Shown here: in pieces, positions 51,137 through 59,803 of the stretch | Layout of the letters: every line of letters begins with the position of its first letter | Position numbering within the stretch: position 1 is the first letter of the stretch | Assembly: GCF_021245735.1 (NCBI RefSeq) | Contig: NZ_JAJISB010000014.1 | Span: 62,001 to 126,000 of the forward strand | Length of the DNA stretch: 64,000 nt | Source of the DNA: Brevibacillus daliensis | Lineage (GTDB): Bacteria > Bacillota > Bacilli > Brevibacillales > Brevibacillaceae | Reading direction: 5' to 3' | Notes under the pieces: generated by a model | Told to the model about the DNA's origin: nothing | Databases searched by the model: none | Seen by the model: only the letters and a program-made list of their open reading frames with translations | Made by a program: the position numbers and the translations under genes

Positions 51137-53221
51137 TTAAATCGCATCTGCCAAAATTTCAGCAATATCTCTCGCTTTTACTTCTTCTACTTCTTTTGTT
51201 TTCAGCCCATCATCCATCATGGTCAGGCAATATGGACAAGCACTGGCAATTGCCGTAGGCTTCACTTCCAAGGCTTGTTCGGTTCTGGCTACATTTACCC
51301 GTGTTCCCTCATGTTCTTCCATCCACATTAATCCGCCACCAGCTCCACAGCACATGCTGTCACAGCCACTTCGTTTCATTTCAACGATCTCAACGCCTGG
51401 GATAGAGGTAAGGATTTGTCTAGGCATATCGTATATATTATTGTAGCGACCTAGGTAGCAGGAATCATGATAAGTAATTCGTTCTTTTACTTCCTTGGTT
51501 GGTTTCAAGCGACCTTCTTCCAGCCATTTCACCAGCAGTTCAGAATGATGATATACTTCGGCTTGCAATCCGAATTCTGGATATTCGTTTTTAAACGTAT
51601 TAAAGGCGTGTGGATCACATGTTACGATTTTCTTTACCCCATAAGCTTCAAACAAGGCAACGTTCTCTTGCGCTAATTGCTGGAACAAGAATTCGTTCCC
51701 GATTCGACGTGCTGTGTCACCAGAGTTCTTCTCTTCGTTCCCCAGAATAGCAACCTTAATTCCGGCAGCATGCATTAGCTTGACAAAGGAATGAGTAATT
51801 TTCATGCTTCGATTATCAAATGAACCCATTGAACCAACCCAGAACAGATATTCAAATTCATCTGTCTCTTTAACAGTAGGAACGGTGTACTCTTCAGATA
51901 ATCCTTCCATCCACTTCATACGATCCTTCCGGTTAATCCCCCACGGATTACCTTGGCGCTCAATATTATTTAACGCGCGTTGTGCTTCCTGCGGCATACT
52001 GCCTTCCGTCATAACAAGGTAGCGTCGCATATCGATAATTTTATCCACATGCTCATTCATGACCGGACACTGATCTTCACAGTTACGACAGGTCGTACAT
52101 GCCCACAGCTCCTGTTCCGTAATAATCTCTCCAACCAATGCCTTATCGTAGACAGCCTCGGCTGTAGCTGTGCCACCCTCAGAAGTAGCAGCTACTTCAC
52201 TAGCCTCGATGGCAATCTGATTTGCCTTCGTTTGCGAAAAGGCGAAGCTTGGCATCCAAGGTGTACGTGACGTTACACTTGCTCCTTTTTCCGTTAGATG
52301 ATCTCGCATTTTTACGATTACATCCATAGGCGACAGCATTTTGCCTGTACCAGATGCTGGACACATATTGGTACAGCGCCCACATTCCACACAAGCGTAT
52401 AGATCAATCAGTTGTGTTTGAGTGAAATCCTCAATTTTGCCATTTCCAAACACCTCTTGTGTCTCGTCCTCAAAGTTGATCGTAGACAATTTCCCAGGAG
52501 GGCTGGTCCGCTTAAACCAGACATTGATTGGAGCGAAAATGAGGTGCGCATGTTTGGACTGAGGTACATACACGGCAAAAGATAATAAAATCAACGTATG
52601 CGCCCACCAAAACACATAAAATAGTGTAGCAGCAGCAGCCGTGCCAATTCCCGCAAACAGCGCAGCAATCAAGGAAGAGAATGGCGCATAGCCAGATGGT
52701 TCATGACCAAGCCATATCTGTTCGAACCCAAGCGACAAAATTACCGTAGTCATAAGGGAGCTAATAAAAATCAGGACTAATCCAGATTTAAGACCTCGTT
52801 TCAATCGTTTCAGTTTCTCAATGTATCGACGATAAAAGGCGTAGGCAACTGCAGCCACAATCAGAAACGCAGTAATTTCCTGCATGAGACTGAAGTATTT
52901 ATGAGCCGAACCAAAAGGTAGCTCAAATCCTTTTACCAAGCCTTTCATAATTAGTTCAATTGCACCGAATTGCAAAATAATAAAGCCATAAAACATAACG
53001 ATGTGCATGATACCGCTTTTTTTGTCTTTTAACAGCTTTTTCTGTAAGAATACATTGTTGATGATGAGTTGAAGCCGTGTTCCAAAGTTATCATGCTTGT
53101 CAGGCTTTTTCCCCAATTTCAGGAACAAATAGCGACTGTATAATACATGAGCTACAAGATAAAGCCCGTAAGCAAGTACAAGGAAAAATGCAATCAGATT
53201 AAACAAAGCCAAAGTTTCCAT
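51137..53221 (-). CDS. fadF: Membrane iron-sulfur ETF:quinone-type oxidoreductase FadF
   Basis: Thought to carry electrons from ETF in fatty acid oxidation to quinone. The 694 residues have five to six N-terminal membrane helices (about 1-240, nitrate-reductase-gamma-like), two iron-sulfur motifs (CVECGRCTNMCPASGTGK near 275 and CTTCRNCEDQCPV near 378) and two CCG domains at the C-terminus (HDSCYLGRYN and CDSMCCGAGGGLMWM). This is the layout of B. subtilis FadF (YwjF), which sits close to rpoE there too. A FadR operator lies at 53303-53320. Confidence 0.93.
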   Translation of the reverse strand: METLALFNLIAFFLVLAYGLYLVAHVLYSRYLFLKLGKKPDKHDNFGTRLQLIINNVFLQKKLLKDKKSGIMHIVMFYGFIILQFGAIELIMKGLVKGFELPFGSAHKYFSLMQEITAFLIVAAVAYAFYRRYIEKLKRLKRGLKSGLVLIFISSLMTTVILSLGFEQIWLGHEPSGYAPFSSLIAALFAGIGTAAAATLFYVFWWAHTLILLSFAVYVPQSKHAHLIFAPINVWFKRTSPPGKLSTINFEDETQEVFGNGKIEDFTQTQLIDLYACVECGRCTNMCPASGTGKMLSPMDVIVKMRDHLTEKGASVTSRTPWMPSFAFSQTKANQIAIEASEVAATSEGGTATAEAVYDKALVGEIITEQELWACTTCRNCEDQCPVMNEHVDKIIDMRRYLVMTEGSMPQEAQRALNNIERQGNPWGINRKDRMKWMEGLSEEYTVPTVKETDEFEYLFWVGSMGSFDNRSMKITHSFVKLMHAAGIKVAILGNEEKNSGDTARRIGNEFLFQQLAQENVALFEAYGVKKIVTCDPHAFNTFKNEYPEFGLQAEVYHHSELLVKWLEEGRLKPTKEVKERITYHDSCYLGRYNNIYDMPRQILTSIPGVEIVEMKRSGCDSMCCGAGGGLMWMEEHEGTRVNVARTEQALEVKPTAIASACPYCLTMMDDGLKTKEVEEVKARDIAEILADAI

Positions 53222-53302
53222 CTCTGCCAGCTCCTCATTCTTACTATTTGGATATTTCGAAATTTAATGTTTTTATTATCTTAACAGAACTGTCTGCAAA
53301 AA

Positions 53303-53320
53303 TGAATGACTATTCATTCA
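53303..53320. promoter_or_regulatory. FadR operator ahead of fadF
   Basis: TGAATGACTATTCATTCA matches the B. subtilis FadR consensus TGAATGAMTANTCATTCA at every position. It lies 82 bases upstream of the fadF ATG, ahead of a plausible promoter TTCATT-N17-TAAGAT, so the fadF gene should be repressed by a FadR coded elsewhere and induced by long acyl-CoA. Confidence 0.85.
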
Positions 53321-53362
53321 AAAATACAACTTCATTCAAAATTTAGAGGTAGAATCAAAAAT

Positions 53363-53396
53363 AAGCCTGCCTTTCCTGACATAGAAAGGCGGGCTT
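53363..53396 (-). terminator. Terminator of kamA
   Basis: AAGCCTGCCTTTC and GAAAGGCGGGCTT form a 13-bp stem (one mismatch) with an 8-base loop, followed by ATTTTTG on the minus strand, 33 bases past the kamA stop. Confidence 0.9.
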
Positions 53397-53429
53397 ACGA
53401 TGTAATTCATGCTTCTAGTGAGGGGCGTT

Positions 53430-54836
53430 TTATATTCCCGTTACTTCTTTTTCCTTTTGTTGATCATCTTGTTTCTTCTCGGTCTCTTGCATTTTTGCTT
53501 CCTCTTTTTGTTTCTTTTGATCTTCCTGCTCACGACGTACATCTGCCAAAGATTTTACTTTTGTAGCTTCTATACGTTGATTACGGTACAGACCAACTGG
53601 CTCCAGATTATTGATCTCATCCTGCATCAATGCAGCAATACCAACTGGTTTGCGTTTTTCAGCCAGATAGTATTCATTTTTCGACAGATCAGGTGCCTTG
53701 TAGCTCTGCGGTTCAGGATACGCAGTGATAACACCTTCAAAGTTACGCAAGATTACCTTGTCAGCCGATTGCGAAATGATATAATTTGGCATGACCGGAA
53801 TTTTACCTCCACCATGTGGAGCGTCCACCACGAATGTAGGTACCGCATACCCTGAAGTATGACCACGTAAATATTCCATAATCTCTAGTCCCTTGGAAAC
53901 AGGAGCGCGGAAATGTCCAATTCCTTCAGACAGGTCACACTGATAAATATAATAAGGACGTACACGAATTTTTACCAAGTCTTGCATTAAACGCTTCATC
54001 GTATAAGGATCATCATTGATACCGGCCAGAATTACCGACTGATTTCCTAGTGGCACACCAGCAAAAGAGAGCATTTCACAAGCTTTTTTCGCTTCTTCTG
54101 TGATCTCCTTTGGATGATTAAAGTGTGTGTTAAGCCAAACCGGATGATATTTCTTCAAGATATTGCAGAGGTTCTCTGTGATACGTTGCGGGAATACAAC
54201 AGGAGCACGAGTACCAATTCGGATGATTTCCACATGTGGGATTTCACGTAAGCTCTTGATTACATATTCCAAAATACGGTCATTAATGAGAAGAGCATCC
54301 CCACCAGACAATAATACGTCCCGTACTTCAGGCGTATTACGGATATAGTCGATACAGGCGTCCAGCTGTTTCTTCGGTACACCCATTCCAATTTGACCGG
54401 AAAAACGTCTGCGTGTACAGTAACGACAATACATAGAGCATTGGTTAGTTACCAAGAATAGAACCCGGTCTGGATAACGGTGCGTCAAGCCTGGAACAGG
54501 AGAATCCTGGTCCTCATGCAAAGGATCTTCCATGTCATACTTCGTGCGAATCATTTCTCTTGACAATGGGACTGATTGCATACGAACAGGATCTGTAGGA
54601 TCATTTTCATCCATCAAAAGTGCATAGTACGGCGTAATATTCAAGGGGATGGTCTTACTGGAGATCCTCACACCTTCCTCTTCATCCGGAGTCATGTTGA
54701 TTACCTGTTTCAAATCATCCACTGTTTTGATTGTATGAGTCAACTGCCACATCCAGTCATTCCATTGTTCGTCCGTTACATCTTTCCACATTTCAATTTG
54801 GCGCCAGTCGCGAAGTTTACGTACTTCTAAAGACAT
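53430..54836 (-). CDS. kamA: Lysine 2,3-aminomutase
   Basis: Converts L-lysine to L-beta-lysine by radical SAM and PLP chemistry, the first step of lysine fermentation or beta-lysine synthesis. The 468-residue product has the cluster motif CSMYCRYC (Cys133, 137, 140), SGGDALLINDRILEYV near 185, and the PLP Lys in PHGGGKIPVMPNY near 345. From about residue 425 the tail is made almost only of Glu, Lys and Gln (with repeated KKQ), likely disordered; B. subtilis KamA is of similar length. It starts at the ATG at 54836 with AGGAGGAG upstream. A sigma-54 promoter lies at 54895-54912. Confidence 0.95.
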   Translation of the reverse strand: MSLEVRKLRDWRQIEMWKDVTDEQWNDWMWQLTHTIKTVDDLKQVINMTPDEEEGVRISSKTIPLNITPYYALLMDENDPTDPVRMQSVPLSREMIRTKYDMEDPLHEDQDSPVPGLTHRYPDRVLFLVTNQCSMYCRYCTRRRFSGQIGMGVPKKQLDACIDYIRNTPEVRDVLLSGGDALLINDRILEYVIKSLREIPHVEIIRIGTRAPVVFPQRITENLCNILKKYHPVWLNTHFNHPKEITEEAKKACEMLSFAGVPLGNQSVILAGINDDPYTMKRLMQDLVKIRVRPYYIYQCDLSEGIGHFRAPVSKGLEIMEYLRGHTSGYAVPTFVVDAPHGGGKIPVMPNYIISQSADKVILRNFEGVITAYPEPQSYKAPDLSKNEYYLAEKRKPVGIAALMQDEINNLEPVGLYRNQRIEATKVKSLADVRREQEDQKKQKEEAKMQETEKKQDDQQKEKEVTGI

Positions 54837-54894
54837 TACTATCTCCTCCTTGCAAGTCGAATCGTGCTATTGCATCACGCATGATCTATAACAA

Positions 54895-54912
54895 TTGCAA
54901 GAAGGATGCCAA
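54895..54912 (-). promoter_or_regulatory. Sigma-54 (-24/-12) promoter of kamA
   Basis: On the minus strand TTGGCAT, five bases CCTTC, then TTGCAA, giving TGGCAT-N5-TTGCA, a near-exact match to the SigL consensus TGGCAC-N5-TTGCW. It is 58 bases before the kamA ATG. The next gene upstream encodes a sigma-54 activator. Confidence 0.9.
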
Positions 54913-55019
54913 TTTTGCATAAATATTTTATTAATTCTGATAAATGCTGATTTAACAAGGGATTTGCTTTATCTTCGAAAGAATGAGATTAGATCGTCCT
55001 GGGTGACTCGCTTGTTGGT

Positions 55020-55037
55020 ATGCCGATTTTTTGGCAT
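55020..55037. promoter_or_regulatory. Upstream activator site for the kamA promoter
   Basis: ATGCCGATTTTTTGGCAT (minus strand ATGCCAAAAAATCGGCAT) is an 18-bp near-palindrome about 108 bases upstream of the -24/-12 box, the usual range for an enhancer-binding protein. The same palindrome occurs at 56561-56578 next to the activator gene. Confidence 0.75.
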
Positions 55038-55083
55038 TAAAGTGATCTCTTTCAATTGTAAGTAATGTTCATGATGTTTTTCT

Positions 55084-56523
55084 TTATTCTTCTTTTAACT
55101 GAGAGAGCTTATATTGCAAGGTCTGACGTGGAATTCCCAGTCGTTTGGCTGCTTGCAGAACATTACCATTAGTTTCGTTCATCGCTGACATAATTAAATT
55201 TTTCTCAGTATTATGCAGTACCTCTCGCAAAGTACCCGTCATTGTCACATGAGCGATTCCTTTGTCTTGCTCCATTTTGTCACGCTCAACTTGTCCTTCC
55301 ATGCGAGTAATAAATGATGGGGGTAAATCCTCCTGTTCGATTCGATCACCCTCTACTAAATTCATTGCTGCCTCAATCATATGCTCCAGCTCACGAATAT
55401 TTCCTGGCCACTGATAGGTAAAAAACCAGTCTTCTACTTGAGAGTGTAGTCCCCGCACCTTCAGCTCAAACAATCGGTTGTACTTCGCAATGAAATGATT
55501 GGTAAGTAAAGGGATATCTTCTCGTCTATCACGTAAAGGCGGTAAGGTGAAGGACACCACATGAAGACGATAGTATAGATCTGCCCGTAATGCACCGCTT
55601 TCCAGTACTTTTTCTGGCTCCTCATTGGTAGCAGCAATCACTCTGATGTCTACCTGAATGGGGTTCGTACCGCCCACTCTTCTCACTTGCCCGTCTTGCA
55701 GTACCCTAAGCAGCTTGGCTTGGAGCTCCCCTGGCATACTGTTAATCTCATCGAGAAAAAGGGTTCCTCCATTTGCTACCTCAAAAAGCCCTGGGCGATC
55801 CTCCGCCCCAGTAAAGCCTCCTTTTACGGTTCCAAATAATATGCCTTCTAATAATGATGCTGGTAAAGCTGCACAATTTTGAGCAATGAACGGACGATTT
55901 TTACGTGGGGATGCCTGGTGGACGGACTGGACCAGCAATTCCTTTCCTGTTCCGGTCTCTCCATAAATTAAGATAGGCGAAGAGGTTTGAGAAGCTCGCA
56001 TCGCCATGCGCTTCAACCGTTTCATCTCGTCATTAACAGTTAAAATATCATCAAATTGATACGTTACTTGATCTGATACTCGGGATTTCACAGGTTTTTG
56101 CCGATTTCCCTGTACCTGAACCTGAAGATCAACCAGTTGTTCTGACAGCTCACGCATTTTCTTGATATCTTTAGCTACTTCAACTGCCCCTACCAATCGC
56201 TCGCCTACTTTAACAGGAAGCGTCGTGTTGATCGTCTCAACCTGTACGCCTCGCCAGTTTGTATAACGTTGCGACTGATGATAAAGAGGTTTTCCTGTCT
56301 TAATTACCTTAAGCAGGGTACTCGAATTGGCATCTAATGAAGGAAACACTTCCAGAAGAGGTTTTCCCAAGACTTCCTCCTGCGTTAGCCCGTCCAATCT
56401 AGCGGCAATGTGATTATACATAATCGTCTGGCCTTGTGCGTCTACTACATGAATTCCCTCATCAATTGCACCCAATATCGCGGTTAACATTTCAACGGTT
56501 TCTGACTCTGGTAACGTACTCAC
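55084..56523 (-). CDS. Sigma-54-dependent transcriptional activator with PAS domain
   Basis: An enhancer-binding protein for SigL. The 479-residue product (from the GTG at 56523) has a PAS sensor (about 10-125), a central AAA+ domain (about 165-390) with Walker A GETGTGKELLV, the sigma-54-contact loop GGFTGA (a variant of GAFTGA), Walker B GTLFLDEINSMP, and a C-terminal Fis-type HTH ending NVLQAAKRLGIPRQTLQYKLSQ. The frame opens at 56559, but that ATG has no ribosome site, while GTG 56523 follows AGGAGGGG. The gene next to kamA and shared palindromes suggest it controls kamA, in response to lysine or a metabolite of it. Confidence 0.93.
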   Translation of the reverse strand: MSTLPESETVEMLTAILGAIDEGIHVVDAQGQTIMYNHIAARLDGLTQEEVLGKPLLEVFPSLDANSSTLLKVIKTGKPLYHQSQRYTNWRGVQVETINTTLPVKVGERLVGAVEVAKDIKKMRELSEQLVDLQVQVQGNRQKPVKSRVSDQVTYQFDDILTVNDEMKRLKRMAMRASQTSSPILIYGETGTGKELLVQSVHQASPRKNRPFIAQNCAALPASLLEGILFGTVKGGFTGAEDRPGLFEVANGGTLFLDEINSMPGELQAKLLRVLQDGQVRRVGGTNPIQVDIRVIAATNEEPEKVLESGALRADLYYRLHVVSFTLPPLRDRREDIPLLTNHFIAKYNRLFELKVRGLHSQVEDWFFTYQWPGNIRELEHMIEAAMNLVEGDRIEQEDLPPSFITRMEGQVERDKMEQDKGIAHVTMTGTLREVLHNTEKNLIMSAMNETNGNVLQAAKRLGIPRQTLQYKLSQLKEE

Positions 56524-56540
56524 AGCACCCCTCCTGACAA

Positions 56541-56578
56541 ACTGCCAAAAACTGGTCATAATGCCGAAAAACCGGCAT
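56541..56578. promoter_or_regulatory. Tandem palindromic sites upstream of the sigma-54 activator gene
   Basis: Site 1, ATGCCGAAAAACCGGCAT (56561-56578), is an 18-bp near-palindrome almost identical to the kamA upstream site. Site 2, ACTGCCAAAAACTGGTCA (56541-56558), is a weaker copy. The sites are 20 bases apart, two helical turns, and lie 18-55 bases upstream of the GTG, so the activator probably regulates itself. Confidence 0.65.
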
Positions 56579-56973
56579 TAACGTTTTTTTTCGATTTGAT
56601 TCACTAGAAAAAGCGTGAAGATGACATGCCCAACCATCCAAACCAATATACCGATAAAGGAATATGAGATACCGCTCAACGAAGTAAAAATAAAATAAAG
56701 AAGAAAGAATAGTATATTCCACCCCACAGCATAGCTGAATATTCTGTTTTTCTTTTTGCGAGGATAAAAAAAGATAAATAAAAATGTGACCAAAACGGAG
56801 ATCACCAAATGAATGAAAAATTCCAAAATAGCAGGGGCGTGTTCAAATCCAGGCACATAGCTTATGTTCAATAAAATTTGGAGAGTGTTGGATTGAAACA
56901 CTCCATCTCCAATTGCCAACACAACCCCTAACATAAGCCCTGCTAGTAAACCATTACTAATTGCGAATAACAC
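56578..56973 (-). CDS. Small membrane protein of unknown function
   Basis: A 131-residue protein with four hydrophobic helices (about 1-22, 48-68, 78-97 and 102-122), a KKK-rich cytoplasmic loop near 72-76 and a charged C-terminus IEKKR. I do not recognise its family. A GTG start at 56973 has AGGAGAGGGG upstream. Its stop is immediately before the tandem palindromes of the sigma-54 activator gene. It may be in the same transcript as that gene; no link to lysine metabolism can be inferred from sequence. Confidence 0.75.
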   Translation of the reverse strand: MLFAISNGLLAGLMLGVVLAIGDGVFQSNTLQILLNISYVPGFEHAPAILEFFIHLVISVLVTFLFIFFYPRKKKNRIFSYAVGWNILFFLLYFIFTSLSGISYSFIGILVWMVGHVIFTLFLVNQIEKKR

Positions 56974-57038
56974 AGGAATTACCCCTCTCCTAGTATCTAC
57001 GCATTATATTTATTAGTTTTTTTATCCTCAGTTTTCTG

Positions 57039-57455
57039 TTAGTAATCAGAAATCGTTAACTCCCAGTTGAACTCCCCAATATATTGCTCATTCAACCATA
57101 ATTGATAGCCTACATACAAATGACTGGGCATTTGATCTTCTTTAGTCAGACGCCATTCAAACGTTTTGGTACGCATGTGCATGTTTCCATAGGGACTCTT
57201 GTACAAGCCTTCTGTACTTTTCCCCTTTTGAAAAACCTGCTTCATCTGTAGGGTACCCTGCCTGATGATCTGAAGGCTCTGATCATCTATTTTTACAATA
57301 TTGGATACTTCTCCTGAATCTACTAGCTCTTCCTTGTAGTGAACGTACCAAGCCGTCTCTTTCTGTACAACTTTTCCCTCTGTTACAAGCGTTGTTATAT
57401 CCTCTTCGCCGTTTGCCTTCTGTGTAATTACCAATCGCAATTGTTTTTCCTGCAT
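57039..57455 (-). CDS. DUF1934 (YwiB-like) calycin-fold protein
   Basis: A 138-residue cytoplasmic protein of the YwiB family, beta-rich throughout. Motifs are KQLRLVITQKANGEED, ETAWYVHYKEEL, KPYGNMHMRTKTFEW-like SPYGNMHMRTKTFEWRL and the C-terminal GYQLWLNEQYIGEFNWELTI. The function is not established; in B. subtilis it sits beside argS. GTGAGG precedes the ATG at 57455. The 400 bases upstream hold copy B of the repeated element and the speB terminator. Confidence 0.87.
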   Translation of the reverse strand: MQEKQLRLVITQKANGEEDITTLVTEGKVVQKETAWYVHYKEELVDSGEVSNIVKIDDQSLQIIRQGTLQMKQVFQKGKSTEGLYKSPYGNMHMRTKTFEWRLTKEDQMPSHLYVGYQLWLNEQYIGEFNWELTISDY

Positions 57456-57580
57456 ATTGAAACCTCACATTTCCATTCTGACTACATATGTTCTACTATC
57501 TAGTGTTACATTCTTCAATTTGATTTTCAACTGTCTCGTTTTTTGTTGGACAATTTAGGACTTTAAAAAGATCGTTTTCT

Positions 57581-57764
57581 TCCTACTATGCGAGAGAAAA
57601 CCATCTTCTCTTTTCACCCTTCGCTTAAAGTCTTCGCCCCGCAAGGGGTTAAACTGTCCGCTCCGCACTCTTTGCCCAGCAGCGGACACTCATAGCCTTC
57701 TTGCTGGACCTTAACGAGTTCGCAGACAAAAAATGTGCTTCTTCTGCGTACCCACTACAGTAGG
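57581..57764 (-). repeat. Dispersed structured element, copy B
   Basis: A 184-base near-copy of 37131-37313. Internal hairpins are TGTCCGCT/AGCGGACA, CCCC-GCAA-GGGG, CGCAGA/TCTGCG, and a terminal pairing TTCCTACT with AGTAGGAA that is longer than in copy A. Differences between the copies cluster in predicted loops. It lies 25 bases past the speB terminator, the same position relative to a minus-strand gene as copy A has to pyrG. Confidence 0.8.
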
Positions 57765-57788
57765 AATAGTTCATACATTCTTATCCAA

Positions 57789-57825
57789 TAAAAAAGAGCA
57801 AGGAAACCATATAGCTTCCTTGCCC
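57789..57825 (-). terminator. Terminator of the speE-speB operon
   Basis: GCAAGGAA and TTCCTTGC form an 8-bp stem with a 10-base loop, followed by TCTTTTTTA on the minus strand, 33 bases past the speB stop. Confidence 0.88.
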
Positions 57826-57857
57826 TATCTTGTATTTATGTTGTATCCATCAGAAGC

Positions 57858-58730
57858 CTATTTAACAAAACCTAGTAGAAGTTCACGCAAAATTTTAGAA
57901 GCAACGATTTGTGTCATTTCACTATGATCATAAACCGGAGCAACTTCCACCAAGTCAAAACCTACGACATTAGCACCCGCATTAGCCATATGGTGAATCG
58001 TGTCCAGAAGCTCTCTAGATGTAATTCCACCTGCTTCGGTTGTTCCTGTTCCCGGTGCTGCGGATGGATCTAGAACGTCAATATCGATGGTGAGATAGAT
58101 CGGACGGTTACCAATAGTAGGCAGAACCTGCTTCACTGGCTCAAGTACATCATATTTGTAGAGATGCATATTTTCTTTTGCCCACTCAAATTCTTCTTTC
58201 ATTCCGCTGCGAATTCCGAACGAGTAAACATTTTTTCCGCCAATTAGATTGCATGCCTTCTTAATTGGTGTGGAATGGGAATAAGGATAGCCTTCATATG
58301 AGTCACGCAGGTCAGTATGTGCATCAAAATGAAAAATCACCAAATCCTGCTGATATTTCTCGTACATTGCCTGAATGACCGGCCAGGTTACCAGATGCTC
58401 TCCACCTAATCCCACTGGAATCTTGTTGTCTGCTAATACTTTAGAAACGAAGGTGCGAATCGCATCTAGACTTCCTTCCACGTTTCCAAAAGGAAGCGGA
58501 ATATCACCAGCATCAAAGTATTTAATATCCTCCAGGAGCCTGTCCAGATATGGGCTGTATTCTTCCAGTCCTATAGACACCTCACGAATGCGGGCAGGTC
58601 CAAACCTTGATCCCGGACGAAAACTAACGGTCCAATCCATCGGCATTCCGTAAATGACAGCCTGACTTTCTTCGTAATCCTGGTGACTGCGAATAAACAC
58701 TTTGCCGGAGTATGCTTCATCAAAGCGCAT
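57858..58730 (-). CDS. speB: Agmatinase
   Basis: Hydrolyses agmatine to putrescine and urea. The 290-residue ureohydrolase has the binuclear manganese ligands in GGEHLVTWPVIQAM near 103, FHFDAHTDLRD (His-Asp-His-Asp) near 130 and LTIDIDVLDPSAAPGTGTTEAGG near 210. GGGAGG precedes the ATG, 12 bases after speE. Together with speE it makes spermidine from agmatine via putrescine, as in B. subtilis. Confidence 0.96.
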   Translation of the reverse strand: MRFDEAYSGKVFIRSHQDYEESQAVIYGMPMDWTVSFRPGSRFGPARIREVSIGLEEYSPYLDRLLEDIKYFDAGDIPLPFGNVEGSLDAIRTFVSKVLADNKIPVGLGGEHLVTWPVIQAMYEKYQQDLVIFHFDAHTDLRDSYEGYPYSHSTPIKKACNLIGGKNVYSFGIRSGMKEEFEWAKENMHLYKYDVLEPVKQVLPTIGNRPIYLTIDIDVLDPSAAPGTGTTEAGGITSRELLDTIHHMANAGANVVGFDLVEVAPVYDHSEMTQIVASKILRELLLGFVK

Positions 58731-58742
58731 CTTTCTACCTCC

Positions 58743-59588
58743 CTACTTACGAGTCAACTCAGCTACGAAATTAGGAAGCTGGAATGCTGCCTTATGCACA
58801 TCTTTATTGTAATATTTCGTGTCCAAATCTTTGATAGATTCCGGATCTACTTGTAATGGATCATGTTTTTTGGAACCGATAGTGAAGCTCCACAATCCAG
58901 ATGGATATGTTGGGATTGCTGCTGTATATAAACGAGTAACAGGGAAGATAGAAGAGATATCACCAAATACTCGTCTGATTAAATCTTGGTTAAACCAAGG
59001 TGTATCTGTTTGTGCTACCATGATGCCGTCTTCTTTCAGTGCATCATGAATTCCTTGGTAGAAACCTTTTTCGAACAAGCCTACTGCTGGCCCAACTGGC
59101 TCAGTGGAATCGACAATAATTACATCGTATTCCCCTTTGTGATCATGAATGTGCTTGATGCCATCAATAACTTGTACATCAACACGAGGGTTGCCTGTTA
59201 AATCTTTAGCAATAGCCGGGAAGTATTTCTTAGATGCCTCGATTACACCACCATCTATTTCAGCCAAAACTGCTTTTTCAACAGAAGCGTGTTTAACGAT
59301 CTCGCGGATAACTCCACCGTCTCCTCCGCCTACTACCAAAACCTTTTTAGGATTAGGGTGAGTGTGCAAAGCAACATGCGAAATCATCTCATGGTACACG
59401 AATTCATCTACATCCGTGGTCATTACCATCCCGTCAAGGACAAGCATTCGTCCAAATTGCTTGGTGTTAATAACATCAAGCTGTTGAAAATCGGTCGTCT
59501 CGCTATATAAGGTTTCCGTAATTTTCGTCGTAATGCCGTGATTTTCGGTTTGTTTTTCGGTGTACCACAATTCCATGTTCATGTTCAT
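58743..59588 (-). CDS. speE: Spermidine synthase
   Basis: Transfers an aminopropyl group from decarboxylated SAM to putrescine. The 281-residue product has [36 protein letters not shown] near 65-100 (motif cited in part), [12 protein letters not shown], and the catalytic Asp in [15 protein letters not shown] near 155. AAAGGAGG is 8 bases before the first of three clustered ATGs, so 59588 is the start. speB follows in the same operon. The decarboxylase for SAM is not in this window. Confidence 0.96.
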   Translation of the reverse strand: MNMNMELWYTEKQTENHGITTKITETLYSETTDFQQLDVINTKQFGRMLVLDGMVMTTDVDEFVYHEMISHVALHTHPNPKKVLVVGGGDGGVIREIVKHASVEKAVLAEIDGGVIEASKKYFPAIAKDLTGNPRVDVQVIDGIKHIHDHKGEYDVIIVDSTEPVGPAVGLFEKGFYQGIHDALKEDGIMVAQTDTPWFNQDLIRRVFGDISSIFPVTRLYTAAIPTYPSGLWSFTIGSKKHDPLQVDPESIKDLDTKYYNKDVHKAAFQLPNFVAELTRK

Positions 59589-59650
59589 AGGTGAAGCCTC
59601 CTTTATTGTGAACTATCATTCTAGTAGATGCTATTACATCGACTAAATGA

Positions 59651-59678
59651 ATTATAGTAGGTACCCCCCAAAATGCAA
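59651..59678 (-). promoter_or_regulatory. Sigma-A promoter of the speE-speB operon
   Basis: TTGCAT (59673-59678) and a perfect TATAAT (59651-59656) are 16 bases apart on the minus strand, about 60 bases before speE. The spacer contains six consecutive G. Confidence 0.8.
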
Positions 59679-59803
59679 GCATTTTTTCCGTAATAATTTG
59701 TTTTTTTCGATTAAATTTACATAAAACTTGGGCAAAAGTGGCGTAATCTCGGGTAAAGTACGAATGATCATGGTAATTGCAATTTTAGCCTTAAAACTGT
59801 CTC

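Larger units (their letters stand above)
57456..57857. other. Intergenic region between ywiB and speB
   Basis: This 402-base gap contains the ywiB leader (57456 to about 57580), copy B of the repeated element (57581-57764) and the speB terminator (57789-57825). No coding frame with a ribosome site was seen. Confidence 0.6.

Noticed and set aside
52042-52050. A single perfect DnaA box inside fadF
   Set aside because: An isolated 9-mer in coding sequence is expected by chance at this scale; there is no cluster around it.
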